In this document: positions 1 to 7,728 of the stretch, in pieces
Layout: each line of letters starts with the position of its first letter
How positions within the stretch are numbered: position 1 is the stretch's first letter
From: an uncultured Spirochaetia bacterium
GTDB lineage: Bacteria > Spirochaetota > UBA6919
DNA: 9,249 bases
Reading direction: 5' to 3'
Assembly (NCBI GenBank): GCA_913053665.1
Contig: CAJXGR010000107.1
Coordinates: 1-9,249, forward strand
The notes under the pieces: generated by a model
Database searches by the model: none
Seen by the model: only the letters and a program-made list of their open reading frames with translations
What the model was told of the DNA's origin: nothing
Translations under genes and position numbers: made by a program

Positions 1-79
1 GATTAATCGCGTCTCTACAGGGTGACAGGTTTTATAACCAGACAAATTAAAATCAGTTTGGTATAATAGGAAAACCTTC

Positions 80-760
80 TCAATTATGGGTTTGGCGGCC
101 ATCCCCTGCTATATCATGGATTGAGCCAAGATAACGGGGTTTATGAGTAAATACATGGAGTTCTAAAAAGGCTATAGACCTCGCCAAAAACTCCCTCAGT
201 TGATTCAATCGATGCTTTGAATAGATTCGCTTGTCGGCTGGGACTCCGTAGGTCTCCAAGCCAAGATGTCTGCCGGTGTAGATCGCTCGATCCAGATGAA
301 ACTTTTGGGTCACAACGATTAACGCCTTGATATTAAAGACTTCTTTAGCCCGATACAAACTGTCATAGGTGCGAAAGCCGGCATGATCCAGGAAGATGTC
401 CTGTGGATCAACTCCCCGCTGAACAGCATAGTTTTTCATGGCGGACACTTCATCATAATGGACTCGACCGTGATCCCCTGAAAGCAAGAGCTTCTCAACC
501 TTTCCCGACTTATAGAGAGCGATCCCTGCATCCATGCGGTCTAACAGAATAGTGGATAAGCTGCCGTCCTTAAATACTTTAGCTCCAAGAATTAATGCGA
601 CCTTTACCTTTGGGCAGTGATCAAGATCAGTGATCCAATACTTTTCTGAACGATTAATTATCTGATAATTCATAAACCCCGCTAACACCATTGAACTTAT
701 GAACAGTGTGGTGAGAACTACTATAACCTGGATCATGCGCTTTTTTAGGCTTCCTTTCAT
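80..760 (-). CDS. sanA: SanA/DUF218-type membrane-anchored envelope protein
   Basis: This 226-residue protein resembles E. coli SanA, a DUF218-family protein tied to envelope barrier function and vancomycin exclusion at high temperature; its biochemical activity is not settled. A basic N-terminus (MKGSLKKR) and one hydrophobic segment (about residues 9-30) predict an inner-membrane anchor with the rest outside the cytoplasm. Family features visible are ILGAKVFKDG (57-66), the LLLSGD block (91-96), DEVSAMKNYAVQRGV (103-117), DHAGFRTYDS (125-134), TQKFHLDRA (151-159) and the C-terminal REFLAR...KPRYLG region seen in SanA. The reading frame is open up to 886, but I chose the ATG at 758-760 because AAAGGAAC lies 6 nt upstream and a basic-then-hydrophobic start follows directly. 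It is 210 bp from the RND gene and probably has its own promoter. Family assignment is strong; role in this organism is inferred. Confidence 0.85.
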   Translation of the reverse strand: MKGSLKKRMIQVIVVLTTLFISSMVLAGFMNYQIINRSEKYWITDLDHCPKVKVALILGAKVFKDGSLSTILLDRMDAGIALYKSGKVEKLLLSGDHGRVHYDEVSAMKNYAVQRGVDPQDIFLDHAGFRTYDSLYRAKEVFNIKALIVVTQKFHLDRAIYTGRHLGLETYGVPADKRIYSKHRLNQLREFLARSIAFLELHVFTHKPRYLGSIHDIAGDGRQTHN

Positions 761-766
761 TTTATT

Positions 767-774
767 GTTCCTTT
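767..774 (-). promoter_or_regulatory. Ribosome binding site that sets the sanA start
   Basis: On the minus strand AAAGGAAC ends 6 nt before the ATG at 760. No comparable site precedes the upstream in-frame ATG codons at 886 or 781, so this site decides the start. Confidence 0.7.
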
Positions 775-784
775 CGATCATCAG

Positions 785-790
785 ATTATA
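785..790 (-). promoter_or_regulatory. Possible -10 element of the sanA promoter
   Basis: The minus strand reads TATAAT here within an AT-rich tract, about 25 nt before the sanA start codon, giving a short leader. No convincing -35 element is present at 16-18 nt upstream (the 17-nt position reads ATTCCT), so the call rests on the -10 match and position only. Confidence 0.4.
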
Positions 791-848
791 ATATAATAAA
801 AAAATGAAGGAATAGTCCTTGAAAATCCGGGTCGTGGTAAACGAATAA

Positions 849-862
849 AGACAGGTTTGTCT
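849..862. terminator. Weak hairpin between the RND gene and sanA
   Basis: On the minus strand AGACA and TGTCT flank a 4-nt loop and are followed by TTATT. The stem is only 5 bp, so it is a poor intrinsic terminator, but it is the best candidate seen after the four-gene operon. The rest of the 761-970 gap holds short GGG/CCC repeats and a 9-bp direct repeat but no gene. Confidence 0.25.
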
Positions 863-970
863 AAATGCCTGTAGTAGTTGGGTCACCCAGGCCCTACAGA
901 GGGTTTCCCACGAAGGATATTATCGCTACAAAAATCCGTATCGCTACGCTAGAATGGAATGCTCATAAAA

Positions 971-3900
971 TCAGAGGGTGTGTGTTCTTTTCGCTTTTTC
1001 TATAATTAGAAGAGTAGCAGGAATTAATATCATAGGTATAAGATATGTGGCCCCAATACCCAGTACGGCTAAAGAACCCAATGAGTTCAGGCCTTTGTGA
1101 CCAGCAAACATGAGGGATCCAAAGCCTAAAGCATCTGTGAGAGAGGCGAATGTGACCGCTATCCCGGTGGTTCTCAGCACTGAAAAGAGACTTCCCTTTC
1201 CCTCATCCTGATAGCGATGATATAAATGGACACCGTTATCGATGCCAATACCTATGATGACAGGGAGAATCACAACGTTTAATATGTTGAATTGCACATC
1301 GAATAAGGCCATGGAGCCAACCATAACCCCTATCCCTAGAACCAAAGGAAGAAAGGTGATGAGCATGCCCTTCAAAGTTCTGAAATCAGCGAGCAGTAGA
1401 AGGATTGTCAAGATAAAGACGGTCGCTAATATGTATGGAGCCTCTCTCTCAACCAGTTCAAGTATATCTGCAAGAACCAGATTCTCTCCAGCAGCCGATA
1501 CTTCCCTTTTAATCAGTATTTGACCTGTGTTAGACTTCTTTGACTCAAGTTTTCCTGCCTGAATCAGCTTATGGGTCTCATTTTCTTTTACTTTTGTTCT
1601 CTTAGAGTAGTTGGAGAGTGTCTCCCAGATTTCAATCCCCCGTACTTCACTGGCATAGGCCTTAATTTTATTACCATCCTTTCCCAAACCTGGAGTAGGA
1701 AAGATTTGTACAAAATACCGGGTGTCCTTCTTATTACTCCCATTACTAAATTGACGGCTGATTTCTTTCGGCACGCCTTCAGGATAGATGTAATCAACAT
1801 TGTCCAGGTACTTTTTCTCCCAATCATTGAGTTGCTGGCTGGTTTTTTGGGCTTCCGCGTCGTCCTTGTTTTCCTCTTCCTCAGCCCTGTTCTTGAACTC
1901 TCCAATGAGTTGTTTTAAACTGTTCACTAACTCAAGCTTTTCGGACTGATTCTCTGGGATATAGGCTGTAAAGGCATCCACGAAATCTATAGTGGTGTTT
2001 TTTCCCTGTCGTTCTTTGATTTTAGTAAACGCTTTATAAATAGCCCTCTCTTCCTCCCTGTTGTTGGCGATCACCACGCTGGGAGTCAGTGAAAGGTTGA
2101 ATAGATCACTTGTTTTATCCTCTATAAAGTGGGCATTCAAGTTCATACCTTCCAACTTCCTGAAATTGTAATCAAAATACACTTGGGAAGACCCAATCAG
2201 CGATATTACAACCACCACAAGAACAATACCCATCATGACACGGGGGTTTTTAAAAAGAATAGGCAAAAAGTTTGTCTTGATCTTCCTTTCCTCAATACGA
2301 TTGATCAGATAGATGATCCCCTTAAGGATGAGAAGGTAGGGTATGATCAAATAGCTGATGGGTATGGAGAACACAGACTTTAGTGGATGCCCGTTAAGGT
2401 AATCATAAATCAAATAAGTATTTACAAAACCTATAATCATTAGAATACCAGTAATATGTACGCTTTTACCTTCCAGCCATTCATATATCTTTTTAAGGAC
2501 ATGGATTTTCATCTTCTCTGAGAGAACCAAAAGGCCGGGAAGTCCATAAAATATGGATAGATAAGCCATCATAAGACCGATCATTCCAATGAAGCCAAAC
2601 TCGTTGAATCCCTTAAAATCCGTGAATACAAGGGCCAGAAAAGCCGCAATGGTCGTAAGAACAGCGGTAAGGGAGGCTCTCCCTGTTTTAGAGAGCATAA
2701 GATAAAGAGCGTTTTCTATGGACTCACCTTTCCGACGCTCTTCATGGTATCTTGAAAGGAAATGTATGCCAAAATCAATGCCCAAGCCCATCAATATGAC
2801 AGATAGAAATCCTGTGAGGATGTTCACATAGCCAAAGTGGAGAAACGTAATCCCGTATGTCCATATAATCCCCATCCCAAGGGGCAATCCAATAAGAAGG
2901 AGGGCGTGAAGACGTCTGAAATAGAGAGTGACTAAACCCACTATAAAAAGAAATCCCATCAACCGGACAAGTTCTAAATCCTTCTCTACAAGAGCTGTCG
3001 ACTCAGGTTTTCGCTTGTAACGGCCGGCGTAGCCTACTTTCAATGACGAGTGTAATAGATTTTTCTTCTTCAATACACTCTTTGTTAATTCAATTTCCTG
3101 ATGAACCTGCCTGTAAATGTCTTTGCAATATTCTATATCCAGAGACCCTTTGCTGGGCTTGATCAAGATCACAAAGACCTTGTTGTTTTTACTTAAATAA
3201 TAGCCCTCTTGACTGATAAAGTCGTTCTTAGCGTCTCGATTCTCATACTTTTTTTCAATATCACTAATGTCAATACCTTTCGCCTCTTTTGGGTCCTCCA
3301 AATTCATCGCTAAGCCAATCTTGTCTGAGAATACTTCTCGCTTTTTCTTTCTAGCACGGGCAAAGATCAATGCCAGGTCTTCAATATCGGAAAACAAGAC
3401 TGCGTTGTCTTTTAAGAAGCCAATCGGTTTCTTGAAATCACAATAGGCAATATCCGAAAGGGATTCCAGGCCTTTGAGATCCTTAAAGCCTTTGTCATGC
3501 TCAAGCTCTTCAAGGGTGCAAAGTCGATCCTTAAGCCTCACCAGTCTTGACCGATCACTCCCATTGGCCTCAAGCCCTTCAATTTGATGCTCTATCTGCT
3601 CCTTCAAGGCCTTCAGGCCATCCTTTTTCCCTTTGACCAATAATTCCACAAAGGTTTTGGTTTTAAAGAGATCCGCCTCCCACCTTACTTTTGTATCATT
3701 TTCTTCTTCACTTTTATGGCCAAAACCGTTTTGACCGTCCCCTTTTTGATGACCATTCTCACTAATCTCCTTTCCAGCTTCCACAGGGGTATAATAATAT
3801 CTTTTAACCACTTTCTCAGTGCCATCCACAATCCCTGATTTATTAAGTCGAGGATGACGTTTAATTCGCCCATTGCCCAGAGTTACGTATTCAATGTTGA

Positions 3901-4657
3901 TCTTTTTGTCCGTATCCAATCGATCATCTTCAGCCTCATCCGTCTCAATCACTAACATGAGGTAACCGATCCCTCCAAACACGTTCTGTACTTCCTTTAG
4001 ACCTCGAACGCTTGGGAAATCATCAGGTAGCAGGGAGATGAGATCCGCCTTCAGCTTTAATCCACTGGCCAGCCAACCTAAAAGGATTGTTATATGAAGA
4101 CAAAATAGAAGGACAAAGACGTAGTGCTGGACAATCGTTCTTGCTGTCCCACGATACCAGCGATCCAGTGTATAGGGTGTCTTTTTATCTTGTTTCACAG
4201 GTTGTTCGAGAAGAATCACATTCTTCCTGACGTTCACATAAGCCAAAACCATTAAAAGGTTTAAAGCTAATGCTATAAAGCTTCCCGGTAGAAGAAAAGC
4301 CTGAAATCCCTTTATCTGACTGATATTCATCGTCCCATAAATCAGTACAACGAGTCCCACTATAGATGTAACGATCATCTGCGTTAAAAGCCATTTCAAA
4401 CTAGCTTTATGCTGATGGATCAGGCTGTTGATGAGTCGTCGATTGGCAATGAAAATGAGAATGGGAAGCCCTAAAAAGGCAAATACTATACCAAGATCGC
4501 CGGTTTCTTGTGGTGAATGGCTAATAGCATAGCCCAAAGCGGCAATCATTGTCCCAAGGGTTATTAGAGGAATCTGCACTTTCAGAAGTGTTATCAGCCT
4601 TTGCAAGCCATTGGATAGACCTGTTAAATGTTCTGTGTGATGAGTTTTACCTATCAT
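971..4657 (-). CDS. Large RND/MMPL-type transporter with extra N-terminal membrane helices
   Basis: This 1228-residue protein has the duplicated layout of the RND superfamily, nearest in style to MMPL/HpnN-like lipid exporters. Canonical TM1 (about 177-198) leads into KADLISLLPDDFPSV and a first extracytoplasmic domain (about 200-560). A five-helix bundle (561-712) carries GIDFGIH with D628 and H632. A second domain (about 825-1070) is followed by helices (1071-1218) carrying the matching GIDNGVH with D1140 and H1144. These paired Asp residues sit where proton-relay or sterol-sensing-type motifs occur in the family. Unusual features are four predicted helices before TM1 (about 25-140), two more between the halves (about 733-786), a charged low-complexity stretch (303-323) and coiled-coil-like inserts near 340-390 and 905-950. 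The ATG lies 3 nt after the preceding stop, with GGGTGA overlapping that stop, so translational coupling is likely. Family is clear; cargo is unknown, and a lipid is inferred from the operon. Confidence 0.85.
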   Translation of the reverse strand: MIGKTHHTEHLTGLSNGLQRLITLLKVQIPLITLGTMIAALGYAISHSPQETGDLGIVFAFLGLPILIFIANRRLINSLIHQHKASLKWLLTQMIVTSIVGLVVLIYGTMNISQIKGFQAFLLPGSFIALALNLLMVLAYVNVRKNVILLEQPVKQDKKTPYTLDRWYRGTARTIVQHYVFVLLFCLHITILLGWLASGLKLKADLISLLPDDFPSVRGLKEVQNVFGGIGYLMLVIETDEAEDDRLDTDKKINIEYVTLGNGRIKRHPRLNKSGIVDGTEKVVKRYYYTPVEAGKEISENGHQKGDGQNGFGHKSEEENDTKVRWEADLFKTKTFVELLVKGKKDGLKALKEQIEHQIEGLEANGSDRSRLVRLKDRLCTLEELEHDKGFKDLKGLESLSDIAYCDFKKPIGFLKDNAVLFSDIEDLALIFARARKKKREVFSDKIGLAMNLEDPKEAKGIDISDIEKKYENRDAKNDFISQEGYYLSKNNKVFVILIKPSKGSLDIEYCKDIYRQVHQEIELTKSVLKKKNLLHSSLKVGYAGRYKRKPESTALVEKDLELVRLMGFLFIVGLVTLYFRRLHALLLIGLPLGMGIIWTYGITFLHFGYVNILTGFLSVILMGLGIDFGIHFLSRYHEERRKGESIENALYLMLSKTGRASLTAVLTTIAAFLALVFTDFKGFNEFGFIGMIGLMMAYLSIFYGLPGLLVLSEKMKIHVLKKIYEWLEGKSVHITGILMIIGFVNTYLIYDYLNGHPLKSVFSIPISYLIIPYLLILKGIIYLINRIEERKIKTNFLPILFKNPRVMMGIVLVVVVISLIGSSQVYFDYNFRKLEGMNLNAHFIEDKTSDLFNLSLTPSVVIANNREEERAIYKAFTKIKERQGKNTTIDFVDAFTAYIPENQSEKLELVNSLKQLIGEFKNRAEEEENKDDAEAQKTSQQLNDWEKKYLDNVDYIYPEGVPKEISRQFSNGSNKKDTRYFVQIFPTPGLGKDGNKIKAYASEVRGIEIWETLSNYSKRTKVKENETHKLIQAGKLESKKSNTGQILIKREVSAAGENLVLADILELVEREAPYILATVFILTILLLLADFRTLKGMLITFLPLVLGIGVMVGSMALFDVQFNILNVVILPVIIGIGIDNGVHLYHRYQDEGKGSLFSVLRTTGIAVTFASLTDALGFGSLMFAGHKGLNSLGSLAVLGIGATYLIPMILIPATLLIIEKAKRTHTL

Positions 4658-4660
4658 AGA

Positions 4661-5656
4661 TCACCCGTGACTTGGTTTTTTACTGAGTAGAAAGCGTAGT
4701 TTGTTTTTCAGTTCAACAAATGAGAAATCTATAAAGAATATAAAGAGAATGCCAAATATAAAGGCAACCGCAGTAAACAGCCCGTGATACACAAATGCAA
4801 AGGCCCAGGCTTCGTCTCTGCTTATTGCGAACAGTTCCAGGGCAAGAATACAGGCCGCATGAAACGTCAACAGGTTGGCTGGAGCACTTGGTAGGCTGAC
4901 ACCTAACATAACAAATGTGAGGACTACTAAAGCTACAGCCGGCGAAAGGTCTAAACTAAGTGATGTGAATAAGTTATAAATTGCAAAAACTGATAAACCC
5001 CATAGGAAAAGGGAAAATAGAAATATGACAAGCATATCCTTGGGTTTGGTAATGATCTTCAGGCCATCCACAAAACTATGTATCACTCTGTTTATCTTGT
5101 CCTGTGTTTTCTGAGAGAACCTTCTGATCAACCAATTCAAAAGCTTGTAACCTCTTTCCGGCTTAACATAAAGGAAGGCGATTAATACGGACAGTATAAT
5201 TATTGATGCTATAAGACTATAACCTATTGAACTAACCCAGGATGGCAGGCTCAGACTTGACAATATGATGACAATCATCACCATTATTATGATCAGATCA
5301 AAGATCTTCTCTACTATTGTGGTGGCCAACACTGAGCTAAAGGGGATATTCATTTTATTGCTCACCAGATACGGCCTTAAGACATCTCCTACTCTGGGAA
5401 GTACCATGTTGCTCATATAACCCACGCTATCTAGAGGGATAAGTTCTTTTCGATTCATCTTTACGATGGGAGACAGGATTACCCTCCAGCGTAAGGATCG
5501 GGCGAATGGTATGATGGATAGAGTCAAGGCGGCAAGGGCCAAGTACAGATAGTTGCTGTTTCCCAGGATCTCCAAGACCTTATCAAAGTCGACTCCTCCA
5601 ATAAAAAAGAAGATCAATGCGATACTGAGCAAGGAACCTATGATTATCTTTTTCAC
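4661..5656 (-). CDS. LPG_synthase_TM (UPF0104) family integral membrane protein
   Basis: This polytopic protein of 331 residues belongs to the family named for the membrane half of MprF/lysylphosphatidylglycerol synthase, whose members include lipid flippases. It lacks the soluble aminoacyl-transferase domain of MprF. Family signatures are FARSLRWRVIL (51-61), SVGYMSNMVLPRVGDVLRPYL (residues 78-97 at its core), VEKIFDL (115-121) and SLPSAPANLLTFHAA (254-268). Roughly eight hydrophobic segments run through it. I prefer the GTG at 5654-5656, which overlaps the upstream stop as GTGA and has GGGGAG 7 nt before it. A GTG at 5669-5671 in the same frame would add five residues but has no comparable site. 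Its position between a phospholipid-type synthase and an RND transporter suggests it moves or binds the lipid made by the operon. That role is inferred. Confidence 0.85.
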   Translation of the reverse strand: MKKIIIGSLLSIALIFFFIGGVDFDKVLEILGNSNYLYLALAALTLSIIPFARSLRWRVILSPIVKMNRKELIPLDSVGYMSNMVLPRVGDVLRPYLVSNKMNIPFSSVLATTIVEKIFDLIIIMVMIVIILSSLSLPSWVSSIGYSLIASIIILSVLIAFLYVKPERGYKLLNWLIRRFSQKTQDKINRVIHSFVDGLKIITKPKDMLVIFLFSLFLWGLSVFAIYNLFTSLSLDLSPAVALVVLTFVMLGVSLPSAPANLLTFHAACILALELFAISRDEAWAFAFVYHGLFTAVAFIFGILFIFFIDFSFVELKNKLRFLLSKKPSHG

Positions 5657-6534
5657 AGGATTTCTCCCCACAGATCTCTTTTAAGCGTCTGGATCATACG
5701 ATTCTGTACGATTTTCATGATCAACATGTGGATGTTTAAAATGATGATCTCGAAAATAAAGTACTGATCCATGGCTCCAAGAGCTATGAAAAACATCACA
5801 TAAGTGATATGAGCCGTAGGTCCCAGGATAGACCACAATCTAAGGAGAGGGAGGTTCTTTCTTTTGTAGGTAACGGTGTAATCGGAGGGGATGGCATTCT
5901 GCTTTCTGAAGCCAATATACTTTTTATTGACCTTTTCCTGCACTTGGGTATAATTTAAATACGTATAAAGTAAGAATCTCTCAAAATACTTTCCCGACTG
6001 CCTTTTATTGGAATCTATTGCCTTCAGGATCTCGGAACTCGTGGTTTTTTCCCCCTTGAAACCCTTCACAACAATGTCTATATATTCATTGCGATAGTAA
6101 TCGAAATACGAACTCTGTAAAGAATGACTGACAGCTGCGGCAACACCCATAAGCCAGATGACGGGCCCATACTCTCCTGTAAACTTGAGACAGGCCGCTA
6201 GATAGACACTGGCAAAGACCAAATTATCGATGAGACCGTCAAATACTCTGCCATACAAAGATTCTGTCCCTCTGAAGCGAGCTAACTGGCCGTCACTATT
6301 ATCAAATACATTCGCTATAAAAAGACACAATACACTCAAGGATGTGAGTAAGACACCATCCGCATAGTATAGAAAAAACCCTGATCCAATACCGAATACA
6401 AGGGACATGACTGTTAATTGATTGGGTGTCACAGGGGTATGAGCCACTGCTTTTACGATCCATGAGGCAATGGGGCGAAATATATGATACCCTAAATATT
6501 CTTCGGTCTCTATGGGTTTATAAGTTTCTTTCAT
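5653..6534 (-). CDS. CDP-alcohol phosphatidyltransferase, probably inositol-lipid forming
   Basis: The enzyme transfers a phosphate-linked group from a CDP-activated donor (usually CDP-diacylglycerol) to an alcohol acceptor, at the inner membrane. The complete family signature is visible: D78xxDG(81-82)xxAR(85-86), then eight residues, G95xxxD99xxxD103. The four aspartates would hold the metal ions and act in catalysis. Hydrophobic segments flank it at about 38-58, 62-77, 104-118 and 122-138, with two more at about 234-254 and 258-276. Between them lies a polar stretch of about 90 residues (143-230), which makes this 293-residue protein longer than compact PgsA-type enzymes of about 200 residues. 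Its start overlaps the end of ino1 by 17 nt, with GGAAG 5 nt before the ATG. Coupling to ino1 makes inositol or inositol phosphate the likely acceptor, giving phosphatidylinositol or its phosphate. A DIPPS-like reaction is an alternative. Family is certain; substrate is inferred. Confidence 0.85.
   Translation of the reverse strand: MKETYKPIETEEYLGYHIFRPIASWIVKAVAHTPVTPNQLTVMSLVFGIGSGFFLYYADGVLLTSLSVLCLFIANVFDNSDGQLARFRGTESLYGRVFDGLIDNLVFASVYLAACLKFTGEYGPVIWLMGVAAAVSHSLQSSYFDYYRNEYIDIVVKGFKGEKTTSSEILKAIDSNKRQSGKYFERFLLYTYLNYTQVQEKVNKKYIGFRKQNAIPSDYTVTYKRKNLPLLRLWSILGPTAHITYVMFFIALGAMDQYFIFEIIILNIHMLIMKIVQNRMIQTLKRDLWGEIL
5664..5669 (-). promoter_or_regulatory. Ribosome binding site that sets the GTG start of the UPF0104 gene
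   Basis: Minus-strand GGGGAG lies 7 nt before the GTG at 5656, inside the end of the upstream gene. With the 4-nt GTGA stop/start overlap, it supports coupled translation and the shorter of two GTG starts. Confidence 0.6.
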
Positions 6535-7663
6535 AGTGTCTTCCGTTGGATGGTTCCAGGACCAGAGAGGGTGGCTCAGCCAATTGAAGGAGCATTTCTC
6601 TGGCCTCTGTGTCAGTATACTGCTTCACAGGGGATTTAAAAAGATAGGCGCTGGCTTCAATGATAGGCCCTGCCATTCCTCGATCTAAAGCTACCTTGGT
6701 GGCTCTGACAGCGTCCGTGATCACCCCCGCTGAGTTGGGTGAGTCTTCCACAGAAAGTCGTAACTCTATATTCATGGGGACTCCCCCATATTGCTCCGCG
6801 TCGATACGAATGAAGCAGACTTTATTGTCATCAAGCCATGGGATGTAGTCGCTTGGGCCGACATAAATATCATCATCCTTGATCCCATCTTTCATCTGGC
6901 TGGTCACCGATCGAGTCTTACTTATCTTCTTGCTCTCAAGCCTTGTTCGATCCAGCATGTTCAGGAAGTCCATGTTCCCACCAACGTTTATCTGATACAT
7001 ATTCCTTATTTTAAGCCCCCGATCTTCTATAAGGCGGGTTAAGACCCTGTGAACAATGGTGGCACCGACCTGAGACTTGATATCGTCTCCCACAATGGGA
7101 ATACCGGCTTGCTTGAAGGCATCGCCATAGATCTTTGACAGGAACACGGGCATAGCATTGACGAGGGCCACTTTAGCCTCAAGACAGCATTCAGCATAAA
7201 AACGGGCGGCTTCTTCGCTTCCCACAGGGAGGTAATTGATTAATATCTCAGTATCTGTATCCATAAGGATCTGTACAATCTCTTTTTTTGCTTCATCGTA
7301 GGAGGAATAGATGTTGTCGTGAGCTTTAAATCGATCCTTTTCAGGGTACTTGCTCAGGTGATCCGCCACTCCATCCAATATATAACCCATCTGTACAGGA
7401 CAGTCGGTATAAGGAATGCTTGAATGAAAGACAGTTGTACAATTTGGCTTTTCAAAAATCGCTTCACTTAAATCTTTACCCACCTTACGCATATCAATAT
7501 CAAAGGCCGATACAAACTGAATGTCGCGGGGATGGTATCCTGCAAAGTTCTGTGTCATAAGCCCTGGCACTCGGGCTTCCGGGTCAGCGTAATAGAATCT
7601 TCCCTGCACCAGAGAGGACGCGCAATTCCCAACTCCAATGATCCCTACATTGATTTTTCTCAT
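6518..7663 (-). CDS. ino1: myo-Inositol-1-phosphate synthase
   Basis: This NAD-dependent cytosolic enzyme isomerises glucose 6-phosphate to 1L-myo-inositol 1-phosphate, the committed step of inositol synthesis. At 381 residues it matches the short bacterial/archaeal type, not the eukaryotic type of about 500. The Rossmann dinucleotide-binding motif GVGNCASS is at 10-17. The strongly conserved core follows: NYLPVGSEEA (143-152), GDDIKSQVGAT (192-202), NVGGNMDFLNMLDR (226-239), LESKKISKT (242-250), VGPSDYIPWLDD (268-279) and SPNSAGVITDAVRA (308-321). Lysines in the GDDIKSQ and ESKKISKT blocks are candidate catalytic or phosphate-binding residues. From memory, the sequence is strikingly close to actinobacterial Ino1. 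The ATG at 7663 has AAAGGTG 7 nt upstream. It is the first gene of a four-gene operon and overlaps the phosphatidyltransferase gene, pointing to inositol lipid production. Confidence 0.95.
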   Translation of the reverse strand: MRKINVGIIGVGNCASSLVQGRFYYADPEARVPGLMTQNFAGYHPRDIQFVSAFDIDMRKVGKDLSEAIFEKPNCTTVFHSSIPYTDCPVQMGYILDGVADHLSKYPEKDRFKAHDNIYSSYDEAKKEIVQILMDTDTEILINYLPVGSEEAARFYAECCLEAKVALVNAMPVFLSKIYGDAFKQAGIPIVGDDIKSQVGATIVHRVLTRLIEDRGLKIRNMYQINVGGNMDFLNMLDRTRLESKKISKTRSVTSQMKDGIKDDDIYVGPSDYIPWLDDNKVCFIRIDAEQYGGVPMNIELRLSVEDSPNSAGVITDAVRATKVALDRGMAGPIIEASAYLFKSPVKQYTDTEAREMLLQLAEPPSLVLEPSNGRHYERNL

Positions 7664-7670
7664 TTCACCA

Positions 7671-7677
7671 CACCTTT
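7671..7677 (-). promoter_or_regulatory. ino1 ribosome binding site
   Basis: Minus-strand AAAGGTG lies 7 nt before the ino1 ATG, a strong match and spacing that confirms the annotated start. Confidence 0.75.
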
Positions 7678-7708
7678 ATAAATAATTTAATGATCCACAC
7701 AAGTTTTG

Positions 7709-7728
7709 AATGTCATACGGATGACATT
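7709..7728. promoter_or_regulatory. Inverted-repeat operator candidate of the inositol operon
   Basis: AATGTCAT-ACGG-ATGACATT is a perfect inverted repeat with 8-bp arms and a 4-bp spacer. It begins at the last base of the predicted ino1 -10 element and covers the expected transcription start, a classic place for a repressor. A TetR-family gene lies directly upstream, and such dimers usually bind palindromes of about this size. The repeat is seen directly; binding by the neighbouring regulator is inferred. Confidence 0.65.

Noticed and set aside
62..67. Plus-strand TATAAT near the left edge as a promoter
   Set aside because: The -35 at 17 bp spacing is poor (CAGACA) and it would only read antisense into the SanA-type gene; too weak to list.
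761..886. N-terminal extension of the SanA-type gene to an ATG at 886
   Set aside because: The added residues are unlike the family and cover the AT-rich promoter-like stretch; the ATG at 760 has a good ribosome binding site and directly precedes the membrane anchor.
1242..2383. Several plus-strand open frames opposite the RND gene
   Set aside because: They lack ribosome binding sites and known-protein features, and lie entirely across a well-supported gene on the other strand.
5657..5671. GTG at 5671 as the start of the UPF0104 gene
   Set aside because: The GTG at 5656 has GGGGAG at 7 nt and a GTGA stop/start overlap; the upstream GTG would place that site inside the coding region.
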